Assembly (NCBI RefSeq): GCF_022482365.1
Contig: NZ_JAKVPE010000001.1
Coordinates: 496,001-560,000, forward strand
Direction: 5' to 3'
Origin: Limosilactobacillus sp.
Lineage (GTDB): Bacteria > Bacillota > Bacilli > Lactobacillales > Lactobacillaceae
Length of the DNA stretch: 64,000 bases
In this document: positions 44,278 to 52,117 of the stretch, piece by piece
Layout of the letters: the number at the start of each line of letters is the position of its first letter
Numbering within the stretch: the first letter of the stretch is position 1
The notes under the pieces: generated by a model
Databases searched by the model: none
What the model saw: the letters and a program-made list of their open reading frames with translations, nothing else
What the model was told of the DNA's origin: nothing
Program-made: the position numbers and the translations under genes

Positions 44278-45222
44278 TTATTTTACGGAGGCAAAATTAT
44301 GCTTAATTGCCTGGGCAGACTTTTCGAAGAGTTCCTTCTCTTCTGCCGTCAGATCTAGGCCCGGTTGATCGACAACTCCGGCCGCTCCAACGGTGGTTGG
44401 CTGGCCGATGTAGGTGTCCAACTGCTGGTTAAGTGAGCTGGCCGGGAAGGTGCGCTGCTCGTCGTTCAAGACGGACTTGAGAATCGTCAGTGCCGTCATT
44501 CCGATCCCGTAGCAGGTGTAACCCTTGCCCAGGCCGACGACATGACCACCCAGCCGAGCTTGCTTCTGCAGATCATCGAGGTCAAGCCCCTGCTCCTTAG
44601 CAATCTTGGTCATTGCGCGGCCGTTGACGGTCACGGAACTCCAAGCCGTGAACTGGGTTTCACCGTGTTCACCGATCACGTAACCGGCAACGTCGGTCAT
44701 CGACTTGCCCAGCGTCTGGGCCACAGCCCGGTGCAACCGCGCAGTGTCCAGCGAGGTGCCCGTCCCCAGCACTTGCTGAGCCGGCAGGCCGCTCTCCTGT
44801 TGCATTAGCTGCGCAATCACGTCGCAGGAGTTGGAGATGCAAATCATGACGCCGTGAAAGCCGCTCTGCTTAATGCGGGGTCCAACCTCCTTGACGATGC
44901 GGGCGGAGTTAGAAAGTTCCCCAACCCGGTTATTTGAATGATCGTTGGGGTTCCCAAGGACAATCTTGATGTTGCCGGCTGAAAAGACAATCGCGTCCGC
45001 GTCAGCAAGGGTTGACCAGTCATCTTCATAGGGCACAAAGGAAACCTTGGTCGTGGTAGCCAGGTAGGCTTGTTGGTCCGTTAAATCGTAAGCTTCTGCA
45101 CGCGCAACTTTGTCTTTTTCATCAATCAGTACCAGTTCACTGGCAATCCCGGCCGTCACAATATTGGTTGCAACGGTGGAGCCGACGTGACCGACACCGA
45201 TCACAGCAACTTTATTTCCCAT
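44278..45222 (-). CDS. L-2-hydroxyisocaproate/L-lactate dehydrogenase family enzyme
   Basis: 314 residues. NAD-binding start KVAVIGVGHVGSTVATNI; the segments FSAGNIK and KQSGFHGVMICISN resemble L-2-hydroxyisocaproate dehydrogenase rather than glycolytic LDH. The catalytic His is in GEHGETQFTAWS. Reduces branched or long 2-oxoacids to 2-hydroxyacids with NADH, recycling NAD. Within ISNSCDVIA a Cys replaces the usual Val of the ISNPVDV motif and Ser the Pro. AAGGGGG precedes the ATG. Confidence 0.88.
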   Translation of the reverse strand: MGNKVAVIGVGHVGSTVATNIVTAGIASELVLIDEKDKVARAEAYDLTDQQAYLATTTKVSFVPYEDDWSTLADADAIVFSAGNIKIVLGNPNDHSNNRVGELSNSARIVKEVGPRIKQSGFHGVMICISNSCDVIAQLMQQESGLPAQQVLGTGTSLDTARLHRAVAQTLGKSMTDVAGYVIGEHGETQFTAWSSVTVNGRAMTKIAKEQGLDLDDLQKQARLGGHVVGLGKGYTCYGIGMTALTILKSVLNDEQRTFPASSLNQQLDTYIGQPTTVGAAGVVDQPGLDLTAEEKELFEKSAQAIKHNFASVK

Positions 45223-45255
45223 AGTAAAATCCCCCTTGATTAATAAATTGTTCTC

Positions 45256-45283
45256 ATTATAGTCTCATTATTTTTTAATTCAA
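45256..45283 (-). promoter_or_regulatory. Promoter of the L-HicDH-like gene
   Basis: Minus strand: TTGAAT (45283-45278), 16-bp spacer, TATAAT (45261-45256), about 33 bp before the ATG. Confidence 0.7.
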
Positions 45284-45342
45284 GAGGGATAATTAATAAT
45301 TAATAACGGAAAAAGCACTGTGACAGCTTGGAGTCCGTCGTA

Positions 45343-45858
45343 CTAAATTGCCTGGATGTATTTTTTGTACAGGACCACCGCGATCCAGGCCGAAATAAAG
45401 GAGGGCAGGACGATTACGACGAATAGGTTCGGATCGAGGAACTTCCCAACCTTAATAAAGTGACCAATCTCCTGAACCTTCTTAGCGTTTGCAAAGATCG
45501 CCTGGTAAACCGTCACGTAGATCAGGCTCCACTGAATATAATATTCGACCATGGTGAGGACGGTGCTGGTAAAGCGGATAATTCCCCGCAGCATCCGCAT
45601 CCCCGCGTAAAGCAGCATCCCTGACAGGACAACGAAGATCGCTAGCAAAAGGAAGAGGTTGCCGAGCTCAACCACCCGCACCCGACGCAGAAGCCCGGAA
45701 GCCAGCTCAAAGAACAACATAAAATTCAGGGTGCTAAAGACCAGTTCGCTTAAAAATAGCACGGCCGCCGCGATAAAGGGCCGTCGATCCCCCTCTCGCA
45801 GCAGTAAAACAACAATTGCTAGAATGATAATAGGGATAAAAATGTCAGTAACTTTCAT
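45343..45858 (-). CDS. Hypothetical multi-pass membrane protein
   Basis: 171 residues from ATG 45858, which has GGAGG 8 bases upstream; the open frame runs further back into the tRNA-His gene and that part is not coding. Four to five hydrophobic helices (IFIPIIILAIVVLLL, FLLLAIFVVLSGMLL, VVIVLPSFISAWIAVVLY) with basic ends. No family recognised. It follows the tRNA cluster on the same strand, 63 bp beyond tRNA-His. Confidence 0.75.
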   Translation of the reverse strand: MKVTDIFIPIIILAIVVLLLREGDRRPFIAAAVLFLSELVFSTLNFMLFFELASGLLRRVRVVELGNLFLLLAIFVVLSGMLLYAGMRMLRGIIRFTSTVLTMVEYYIQWSLIYVTVYQAIFANAKKVQEIGHFIKVGKFLDPNLFVVIVLPSFISAWIAVVLYKKYIQAI

Positions 45859-45921
45859 GCGCGTGGCCTCCAAATTTGGATACAAAAAAAGCGACCAGAA
45901 TCGCAATTCTCGTCGCACAAG

Positions 45922-45997
45922 GGCGGTAAGTGGGATTTGAACCCACGCGTGCCGGACCCACAAACCGGTGTGTTAACCAAACTTCACCATTACCGCC
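45922..45997 (-). tRNA. tRNA-His (GTG)
   Basis: Minus strand: acceptor GCGGTAA/TTACCGC with an extra 5' G (G-1) and discriminator C, as expected for tRNA-His. Anticodon loop TTGTGGG gives GTG. T arm GTGGG-TTCAAAT-CCCAC. The anticodon stem has one T-T mismatch next to the loop. Last gene of the four-tRNA cluster. Confidence 0.93.
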
Positions 45998-46026
45998 AAC
46001 ATATTCAATTAGGCAAATACTGCCAA

Positions 46027-46099
46027 TGGAGAATAACGGAATCGAACCGATGACCTCCTGCTTGCAAAGCAGGTGCTCTCCCAGCTGAGCTAATTCCCC
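46027..46099 (-). tRNA. tRNA-Ala (TGC)
   Basis: Minus strand: GGGGAAT acceptor, D arm GCTCAGCTGGGAGAGC, anticodon arm CTGCTTTGCAAGCAG with TGC, T arm ATCGGTTCGATTCCG-like, ending in A. 73 nt without encoded CCA. Confidence 0.95.
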
Positions 46100-46104
46100 A
46101 TAAA

Positions 46105-46176
46105 TGACCCGTGCGGGATTTGAACCCACGATACCAGCGTGAAAGGCTGGTGTCTTAACCACTTGACTAACGGGTC
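46105..46176 (-). tRNA. tRNA-Glu (TTC)
   Basis: Minus strand: acceptor GACCCGT/ACGGGTC, anticodon loop CTTTCAC with TTC, T loop TTCAAAT. 72 nt, discriminator A, no encoded CCA. Confidence 0.95.
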
Positions 46177-46185
46177 ATGATGTGA

Positions 46186-46257
46186 AGCGGAAGACGGGAT
46201 TCGAACCCGCGACCCCCACCATGGCAAGGTGATGTTCTACCACTGAACTACTTCCGC
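46186..46257 (-). tRNA. tRNA-Gly (GCC)
   Basis: Minus strand: acceptor GCGGAAG/CTTCCGC, D arm GTTCAGTGGTAGAAC, anticodon loop TTGCCAT with GCC, T loop TTCGAAT, discriminator T. First tRNA of the cluster after the promoter. Confidence 0.95.
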
Positions 46258-46281
46258 ATGTCGCACATGACAACGTCAATT

Positions 46282-46310
46282 ATAATATCAAGAACCGGCA
46301 CTAAAGGCAA
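46282..46310 (-). promoter_or_regulatory. Promoter of the tRNA cluster
   Basis: Minus strand: TTGCCT (46310-46305), 17-bp spacer, TATTAT (46287-46282), about 25 bp before tRNA-Gly. Confidence 0.7.
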
Positions 46311-46430
46311 GTCTTTTTTGCAAAAAAGTTTAGATTTTTAAGTGGCTTGGGGAAATCCGTTCCAGTACCTTGCATCGGCGAGCTAATTCTGCGAGGATAG
46401 TCTACGTGACTATTTTTATTGGAGAAAATT

Positions 46431-48005
46431 ATGAACAAAAAAATCTTATCCGGTGCCTTCTGGCTTTCCGCCGGCAGCATCGTCTCCCGAATCCTGGGAG
46501 TAATCTACCTCATTCCCTGGCTGATGATGATGGGTTCCAGCCAGCACATCGCCACCGCCCAGGCGCTCTTCAACAGTGCCTACACTCCCTACGCTCTCTT
46601 CATCTCACTGGGGACGGCTGGCTTTCCGTCTGCCATCGCACGCCGGGTCGCTTACTACAACGGTCGCGAGGAATATGGAAAAAGTCGGGAGCTCTTTCGT
46701 TCCGGCGCCATCCTGATGGGGATCTCGGGGCTGGTCTGCGGGGCCCTGCTCTTCCTCTTGGCACCGCTGATCGCCCGTAACAGCCCAGTGGTTTCTATTC
46801 CAGCTGCCACCCGCGCAATCCGCATGGTGTCTCCAGCGCTCGTCCTGATTCCATTAATGAGCGTCATGCGGGGCTGGTTCCAGGGTAACCAGGATCTGAA
46901 GCCCTTTGGCGTCTCCCAGGTGATTGAGCAGTTCGTCCGGGTCATCTTCATCCTGGTAGCCAGCTACATTGTCATCTTCACCCTCCACCGGCCCTTTCAG
47001 CTGGCGGTCCAGCTGAGTGTCTTCGCCGCCTTCATCGGTGCAATCGCCGGTTTTGCTTACTTGGGCGGCTATTACCGGCGCCATCCCTACTGTACCGACG
47101 CACCGGCCGCACCACTGGATCTCGGACGAACCACCCACCTGATGGCCCTGACCTTCTACGAATCGGTTCCCTTTCTCTTCGTCGGTTCCGGGATCACCCT
47201 CGTTCAACTGGTCGACCAGATTTTCTACAAGCAGATCATGCGTCAGGCCCACTATTCTGCCAGCGCGATCCAGTACATCTACACGCTCTTCTCGGCTAAC
47301 CCGGCCAAGATTACAGCGATCGTGATTGCCCTGGCAACTGCTGTTTCCGAAACCAGTCTGCCACTGCTGGCGGCCGAAAAGGATCACCTGGCCAAGGTTC
47401 AAAAGCTGATCAGCCAAAACCTGGCCTACCTGCTGCTGGTCCTCTTACCAATCGTCATCATCCTCGCCGCCCTGGCCTACGAGGTCAACCTGGTCTTCTA
47501 TACCCAGAGCATCCTCGGTGGAAACTACCTGCGTCTCAACCTGACCCAGAGTCTGCTGATGGCTCTAGGCGTCAACGGGCTGACGATTCTGCAGGCCCTG
47601 CGCTATAGCAAAAAGGCAATGCTGTACATGGGTCTTGGCCTGGTCACCAAGATTGCCCTCCAGTACCCGCTGGTTATGCTAGCCAACGGGCGGGGCGCCA
47701 TCATGGCCACCAACATCGCCTACATCGTCATCTGTCTGCTGGCGTACGGTAAAATCGTCCGCCAGTTCAAGGTCGGCTTGACTAAGTACTGGCGGATCAT
47801 CGCTGTCAACCTGGTCTTCTTGGCGATCGTCGCCCCGCTCTCGCTGCTCGTCAGCCACTTCTACCTGCCGATGGGCAAGGTCAGTGCCTTCATCTTTGCT
47901 GCCGTAGCCGGCCTCATCATGCTCGGCATCTACCTGGTCCTGATTGACCTGACCAGTCTGAGCTACCGACACTTTGGCCGTTACTTCATCTTGAAACGTC
48001 ACTAA
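46431..48005 (+). CDS. Polysaccharide/lipid II flippase-like protein (MOP superfamily, YtgP/SpoVB type)
   Basis: 525 codons, about fourteen transmembrane helices. The start MNKKILSGAFWLSAGSIVSRILGVIYLIPWL is typical of the SpoVB/YtgP/MurJ-like group that flips lipid-linked wall precursors. ATG 46431 follows TTGGAGAAAATT; the frame opens at a TTG 12 bases earlier. Whether it is the essential lipid II flippase or moves another polymer precursor cannot be told here. Confidence 0.88.
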   Translation: MNKKILSGAFWLSAGSIVSRILGVIYLIPWLMMMGSSQHIATAQALFNSAYTPYALFISLGTAGFPSAIARRVAYYNGREEYGKSRELFRSGAILMGISGLVCGALLFLLAPLIARNSPVVSIPAATRAIRMVSPALVLIPLMSVMRGWFQGNQDLKPFGVSQVIEQFVRVIFILVASYIVIFTLHRPFQLAVQLSVFAAFIGAIAGFAYLGGYYRRHPYCTDAPAAPLDLGRTTHLMALTFYESVPFLFVGSGITLVQLVDQIFYKQIMRQAHYSASAIQYIYTLFSANPAKITAIVIALATAVSETSLPLLAAEKDHLAKVQKLISQNLAYLLLVLLPIVIILAALAYEVNLVFYTQSILGGNYLRLNLTQSLLMALGVNGLTILQALRYSKKAMLYMGLGLVTKIALQYPLVMLANGRGAIMATNIAYIVICLLAYGKIVRQFKVGLTKYWRIIAVNLVFLAIVAPLSLLVSHFYLPMGKVSAFIFAAVAGLIMLGIYLVLIDLTSLSYRHFGRYFILKRH

Positions 48006-48010
48006 GACTA

Positions 48011-48060
48011 AACGGTGATCACCGAGAAATTCCCGATGATCACCGTTTTCTTATTTTTTG
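48011..48060. terminator. Terminator after the flippase gene
   Basis: AACGGTGATCA (48011-48021) and TGATCACCGTT (48037-48047) form a perfect stem followed by TTCTTATTTTTTG. The A-rich side (48006-48012) is less suited to the minus strand, where a small gene ends at 48051. Confidence 0.88.
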
Positions 48061-48149
48061 CGGCTCTTAATGTAGAGGCCCAGCGGCCAGGCAAGTGCGC
48101 CTATGATTAGTGTTGCCAAGGTTGTCTTCTGATTACGTGCGAGCTTCAT
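48051..48149 (-). CDS. 32-residue basic membrane peptide
   Basis: MKLARNQKTTLATLIIGALA continues with WPLGLYIKSRKK: one hydrophobic helix between basic ends. A very strong GGGGGAGGG ribosome site precedes the ATG, which argues that so short a frame is translated. It starts 26 bp after the stop of the HTH gene, so the two are likely one transcript. Size and charge pattern resemble small membrane toxins and stress peptides, but no family is recognised. Confidence 0.6.
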   Translation of the reverse strand: MKLARNQKTTLATLIIGALAWPLGLYIKSRKK

Positions 48150-48175
48150 TTTGAACCCTCCCCCTTGTGGATTAT

Positions 48176-48559
48176 TTACATCTCGTCCTTTTCACTGTCG
48201 GCAATGAATTCTTTCATCATTTGTTTGTCCTTCATCAAGATCTTTAAAAGGCGATTGTTGGCTTTCGTTGGAACAGCCCCCGCTTCATACAGGGCAACAG
48301 TCGACGGACTCCAGCCAAGAACATGTGCTAGCTTACGCTGACTGAGGTGCCAACTAGCCCGGAAGTTTTTAATTTCTGCCGGCGAAACGACCTTATAACG
48401 CTTTCGAAACTTTTCCAAAGCCATTTGAGCAGCTTGGTCATCGAGCCGTTTATCCGCAATGATTTCATGTGACTGGTCATCAAAACGCGCCGGAGCGGTA
48501 ATGGTAATTTCGTGGCCACGAATATCGTAAATATTTGTATAGTCCGCAATGTATGACAT
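48176..48559 (-). CDS. MqsA/YgiT-like HTH protein lacking the zinc-ribbon cysteines
   Basis: 127 residues. The C-terminal HTH (SPAEIKNFRASWHLSQRKLA then GWSPSTVALYEAGAVP) resembles the DNA-binding half of MqsA-type antitoxins and Panacea-associated regulators. The N-terminal 60 residues keep the general pattern (IRGHEITITAPARF, then DDQAAQMALEKFRKRY) but contain no Cys, so the usual zinc site is absent. No toxin of the MqsR type is adjacent. Ribosome site is weak; a perfect GAGGAGGT lies 95 bp further upstream and leads only into very short frames. Confidence 0.75.
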   Translation of the reverse strand: MSYIADYTNIYDIRGHEITITAPARFDDQSHEIIADKRLDDQAAQMALEKFRKRYKVVSPAEIKNFRASWHLSQRKLAHVLGWSPSTVALYEAGAVPTKANNRLLKILMKDKQMMKEFIADSEKDEM

Positions 48560-48679
48560 TTTTAATCATCTTTTCTTTAATAGGTGCCAACGCTGAATTC
48601 ATCTTCTTTGCTTCCATTTTACCCCATCTTGTTATGAATTCATATCATTGTTACCTCCTCATATATTTAATACGTAAAA

Positions 48680-48717
48680 AAGCCATCTTTCACTCAACAA
48701 GAATGAAAGATGGCCTT
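48680..48717 (-). terminator. Terminator of the aldehyde dehydrogenase gene
   Basis: AAGCCATCTTTCA (48680-48692) pairs with TGAAAGATGGCCTT (48704-48717), one bulge; on the minus strand a TTTTTT run follows. Confidence 0.85.
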
Positions 48718-48737
48718 CAAAACAAGGATATTTTCAA

Positions 48738-50111
48738 TTAGTCTTCTGGTTCGTAAACCAGGTGTTCGTTAACGAATTCGGTGAAGCCGATCTCGCTCAG
48801 CTCACGACCGTATCCGGAGTGCTTAACCCCACCAAATGGCAGTTCCGGCAGCGAGCCCCAGCCGGAGTTGATCCAGGTCATCCCCGATTCAATCTGGCTG
48901 GCAACCTGCCGGGCTTGGTGAATGTTTTCGCCGAAGATGGTGTTGCCCAGGCCAAAACTCGAATCGTTGGCCAGGTCGATGGCTTCCTGGACATCATGGT
49001 ACTTGTAGACGGACATTACTGGCCCAAACATTTCCTGATCAAAAATCGGGTTGTCCTTAGTGATATCGGTCAGGATTGTTGGCATGAAGAACTGTCCTGG
49101 CAGGTCAACCGGCTTGTTGCCGTAGTAAACCTTGGCACCGTTCTCGACGGCGGTATCAACCTGCTTTTGAAGCTTCTCCTTGGCCTTCTTGGAATTCATT
49201 GGTGCCAGTGTGGTCGTCCGGTCAAGGGGATCACCCATCTTGACGGAACTAAAGACTTCCTTAGCACGCTTCAGGAATTCGTCATAAAGGTTGTCCGGCA
49301 CGATGAAACGCTTGGATGAGGTGCAGACCTGCCCCGCGTTGTACAGCCGGGCAAAGAAGATCACCTTGGCCAGCTTGTCAATGTCGGCATCAGGCAGGAC
49401 GATGAAGGCATCATTGCCGCCCAGTTCCATGGTGTTCTTCTTCAGATTCTTGGCTGCCTCCGTGGCGACGGCCTGGCCACCCCGCTCGGAACCGGTCAGG
49501 CAGACGCCCTGAACCCGGGGATCGGCGATAATTTGGCCAACCTGGTCATAGCTGATGAAGAGGTTGGTCAGGCTGCCGGTCGGTGCCCCGGCCTCCTTGA
49601 CCAGGTCGGCGAAGGCCTGGGCCGAGGTTGGACAATTGGAGGCATCCTTTAAGATCATCGGGTTGCCGACCAGAAAGTTCGGGATGAAGACCCGGGCGAT
49701 CTGGTAGAACGGGAAGTTCCATGGCTCCACCGCCATCAAGATCCCGGTTGCCTGACGCAGAACATAGGCGTTGCCGGATTCCGTGTAAATCGGCTTCGGC
49801 GCCAGGAACTGGTCAGCACGCTGAACGTAGTAATCGCAGAAGGAAGCACAGAGCTCGACTTCCCCCTCAGCCTCGCCAATCAGCTTGCCCATATCACGAG
49901 TCATGATCTCGGCCAGGGCCGTCTTACGTTCCCGAAGCAGCTGACCGAGCTTTTCGATCACCTGCTTGCGTTCAGCGAGGCCCGAACCGTCCCGCCACTG
50001 CTTGTAGAGCTCATGTCCAGCCTGCAGAGCTGCCTCCACCTGCGCGTCCGTGGCGTTCTCGTATTCATGCTCGACTTCGTTTGTATATGGATTAACTGTC
50101 TTGTAAGCCAT
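48738..50111 (-). CDS. NAD(P)-dependent aldehyde dehydrogenase (succinate-semialdehyde type)
   Basis: 457 residues. Catalytic Cys in NAGQVCTSSKRFIV, Glu in MELGGNDAFIVL, and the cofactor Asn of VEPWNFPFYQ. Resembles the short SSADH/GabD-type ALDH of lactic acid bacteria. Oxidises an aldehyde to the acid; substrate unproven. A perfect cre site lies in its promoter, so catabolite repression is likely. ATG preceded by AAAGGTGG. Confidence 0.9.
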   Translation of the reverse strand: MAYKTVNPYTNEVEHEYENATDAQVEAALQAGHELYKQWRDGSGLAERKQVIEKLGQLLRERKTALAEIMTRDMGKLIGEAEGEVELCASFCDYYVQRADQFLAPKPIYTESGNAYVLRQATGILMAVEPWNFPFYQIARVFIPNFLVGNPMILKDASNCPTSAQAFADLVKEAGAPTGSLTNLFISYDQVGQIIADPRVQGVCLTGSERGGQAVATEAAKNLKKNTMELGGNDAFIVLPDADIDKLAKVIFFARLYNAGQVCTSSKRFIVPDNLYDEFLKRAKEVFSSVKMGDPLDRTTTLAPMNSKKAKEKLQKQVDTAVENGAKVYYGNKPVDLPGQFFMPTILTDITKDNPIFDQEMFGPVMSVYKYHDVQEAIDLANDSSFGLGNTIFGENIHQARQVASQIESGMTWINSGWGSLPELPFGGVKHSGYGRELSEIGFTEFVNEHLVYEPED

Positions 50112-50260
50112 TAATAAAAACCACCTTTCGCTTATACGTCAATTGTAACCGTTCTCATAAATTTCACAAGCAATTTTGCTTGGCGTGCAAAAACGCACAA
50201 GTGACATAGGTTAGCATTGCACGGTTGTTTTGTGAAATTTCCTGAACTTGTTCAGAATTC
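50112..50260 (-). promoter_or_regulatory. Aldehyde dehydrogenase promoter region with cre and inverted repeats
   Basis: A minus-strand promoter TTGTGA-16-TACAAT overlaps TTGTAACCGTTCTCA (50143-50157), a full match to the cre consensus. AAATTTCACAA (50159-50169) and TTGTGAAATTT (50230-50240) are a perfect 11-bp inverted pair 60 bp apart, each like half a Rex site. A dyad CTGAAC-TT-GTTCAG lies at 50242-50255. Confidence 0.55.
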
Positions 50261-50292
50261 GACAAGCCGCTTTCCTCGTTTAAAAGAAAAAA

Positions 50293-50314
50293 TGGTCCGC
50301 CCAAAAGCGAACCA
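50293..50314 (-). terminator. Terminator of the diacetyl reductase gene
   Basis: TGGTCCGC (50293-50300) pairs with GCGAACCA (50307-50314), one mismatch; minus-strand sequence continues TTTTTTCTTTT. Confidence 0.7.
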
Positions 50315-50325
50315 CCTAATTGATT

Positions 50326-51087
50326 CTATTCAAACTGCATCCCGCCGTCACAAAGAATCGTCTGCCCGGTGATGTAATCCGATTTGTCACTGGCTAGGAA
50401 CTCCACGACCTTGGCAACGTCATCTGGATCGGACAGCTTGTCTAAGGCAATCAGGGATTCATAGTCGCGCATCTTCAGGCCTTGATCCTCCGCAATCTTG
50501 CGCATCATCGGCGTGTCAACGATTCCGGGTGCGTAGGCATTAACCGTGATTCCCTGCTTGGCGAGGTCCCGGGCAGCCACCTGGGTTAATCCCCGAACGG
50601 CAAACTTGCTGCTGGAATAGAGGAGCTCATTCTTGTTGCCCCGCACACCGGCCTGGGAAGTAGCGTTGATGATCTTGCCGACGACTTCCTTACCCTGCCG
50701 CGGCTTCTTTTCAAACTGCTCCAGTGCCGCCTGGATCCCCCACATGTCACCGGCAACGTTGACGTGCATTACGGAATCGAACATCTCTGGGGTCACGTCC
50801 TTGATCGGTGTAACCGGGCCCAAGCCGGCATTGTTGACCAGGACGTCAAAACCGCCAAAGTGTTCCGCCGTCTGTTCAACCGCCGAGAACATCTGGTCAC
50901 GGAAGGCCACGTTGACTTCAATGGCGAGCGACTGCCCACCGGCGTCCCGGATCTCCTTGGCAACCCGCTGGGCATTGTCGCAGCTAAGGTCAGCCACCGA
51001 AACCGCAAAGCCAGCCTTTGCCAGCCGCTTAGCGATCGCTTCACCGATTCCTTGACCGGCACCCGTTACCATTGCAACCTTTGTCAT
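50326..51087 (-). CDS. budC: Diacetyl/acetoin reductase (SDR, BudC/ButA type)
   Basis: 253 residues. TGAGQGIG cofactor site, [23 protein letters not shown] and the catalytic [22 protein letters not shown], closely matching (S)-acetoin-forming diacetyl reductases/2,3-butanediol dehydrogenases. Uses NADH to dispose of electrons from pyruvate-derived diacetyl. Its promoter -35 lies within a cre-like site. Confidence 0.88.
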   Translation of the reverse strand: MTKVAMVTGAGQGIGEAIAKRLAKAGFAVSVADLSCDNAQRVAKEIRDAGGQSLAIEVNVAFRDQMFSAVEQTAEHFGGFDVLVNNAGLGPVTPIKDVTPEMFDSVMHVNVAGDMWGIQAALEQFEKKPRQGKEVVGKIINATSQAGVRGNKNELLYSSSKFAVRGLTQVAARDLAKQGITVNAYAPGIVDTPMMRKIAEDQGLKMRDYESLIALDKLSDPDDVAKVVEFLASDKSDYITGQTILCDGGMQFE

Positions 51088-51135
51088 ATTGATTACTTCC
51101 CTTCAGAGAAATAGATAGAATTCTTCAACATGTCC

Positions 51136-51172
51136 ATTATATAGTTGCTCCGGTAAAATGTAAACGCTTTCG
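51136..51172 (-). promoter_or_regulatory. budC promoter with cre-like site
   Basis: Minus strand: TTTACA (51164-51159), 17-bp spacer, TATAAT (51141-51136). ATGTAAACGCTTTCG (51158-51172) matches cre except the last base and covers the -35. Confidence 0.7.
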
Positions 51173-51206
51173 GCGATTGGCAAGACAATTTTACTAAATC
51201 GCCCCG

Positions 51207-52053
51207 TCATTTCAAATCCATAATTCGCAAGCAAGCCTGCCACTGAGCGGCAAAATTCGGTCGCTCCCACTCGTCGATCCGTTTGTTGCGCACACCGACC
51301 GCCTGGTTGAAATTAGGTAACTCCACCCCGCCTCAACGCCGGGTGCTGACCATGGAGATGACCATAGAAAACGTAACGGACCGCTGAATCCTGTTCGAGC
51401 AGCTCGCCGAGTCGATCACTGCCCATCATCGCGTTAATCATCTGGTAAAACCGCTCCCGGCGCGGGGTCGTCACCGCCGCCGGCTTGGGGGCGAGCAACT
51501 CGTGCCGCGGTGCAAAGTGGGTCAGGAAAAGGACCCGCTTGTGATCCCGCCGCGCGCGTAAAAGCTGGTCGTGAACCTGGTGGAGCACCATTGCCATTTG
51601 CTCCTGGTCATCCCCGGGCAGCTCAATGGCCGAATCCAGCCAGTAAACCTTCTTCCACTGGGCCACCTCCTTGGGCCGGTCGCGGTAGGTCGAAAAGCTA
51701 TAGTCGTACCAACCGTTGTTCCCGATCATCCGCCAGTCGGTTCTGGCCAGGTCAACAAAACGGTTGTGGAGGTAGGAATGATCCGCCAGCGTTTCGACCA
51801 GCCTGTAGGGAGCGTGTTGCAAGAGGTCGTGATTGCCGGCAATGTAATAGACGCTGACCCGGCCCGCCAGCCGGTCGCGCATTTTTTCCATGTAGTGGCG
51901 TGTGCGGGCAAAGTCGTTAAAGAGGTCACCGCCATAAAAGTAGTACTGGACCCCCTGCTTTTCTAAGTAACGGGCCTGCATCTCCAGCGCCCAGATTGGA
52001 TCGATCCGGTTAACGTCCAGGTGGTTGTCGCTGCTCACCGCAATGCGTACCAT
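51207..52053 (-). pseudogene. Metallophosphoesterase, frameshifted near the C-terminus
   Basis: Frame 1 encodes 246 residues with metal motifs SSDNHLD, YGGDLFND, AGNHDLLQH, LTHFAPRH and GHLHGQHP, then stops at 51313. In the next frame the reading continues as NFNQAVGVRNKRIDEWERPN and on to ...CLRIMDLK with stop TGA at 51207-51209, a plausible conserved C-terminus. Removing one G from the GGGG run at about 51321-51325 joins both into 281 residues. All visible metal ligands lie before the shift, so a truncated but active enzyme, a sequencing error or a true frameshift mutation are all possible. Confidence 0.8.
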
Positions 52054-52117
52054 GATTATTTTCCTCCCTTTTTTATCTAAAAAGCGCCACCTCTAACGGC
52101 GACGCTTTTGCTTATAT

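Noticed and set aside
45859-45963. N-terminal 35 residues of the membrane-protein frame reaching into tRNA-His
   Set aside because: The extension reads through the mature tRNA sequence; a GGAGG-preceded ATG at 45858 is the natural start.
48176-48559. Calling a complete type II toxin-antitoxin pair
   Set aside because: No toxin of a known family is next to the HTH gene, so only the antitoxin-like character of the DNA-binding half is supported.
50242-50255. LexA (SOS) box CTGAACTTGTTCAG
   Set aside because: It lacks the CGAAC...GTTCG core expected in Gram-positive LexA sites and the neighbouring genes are metabolic.
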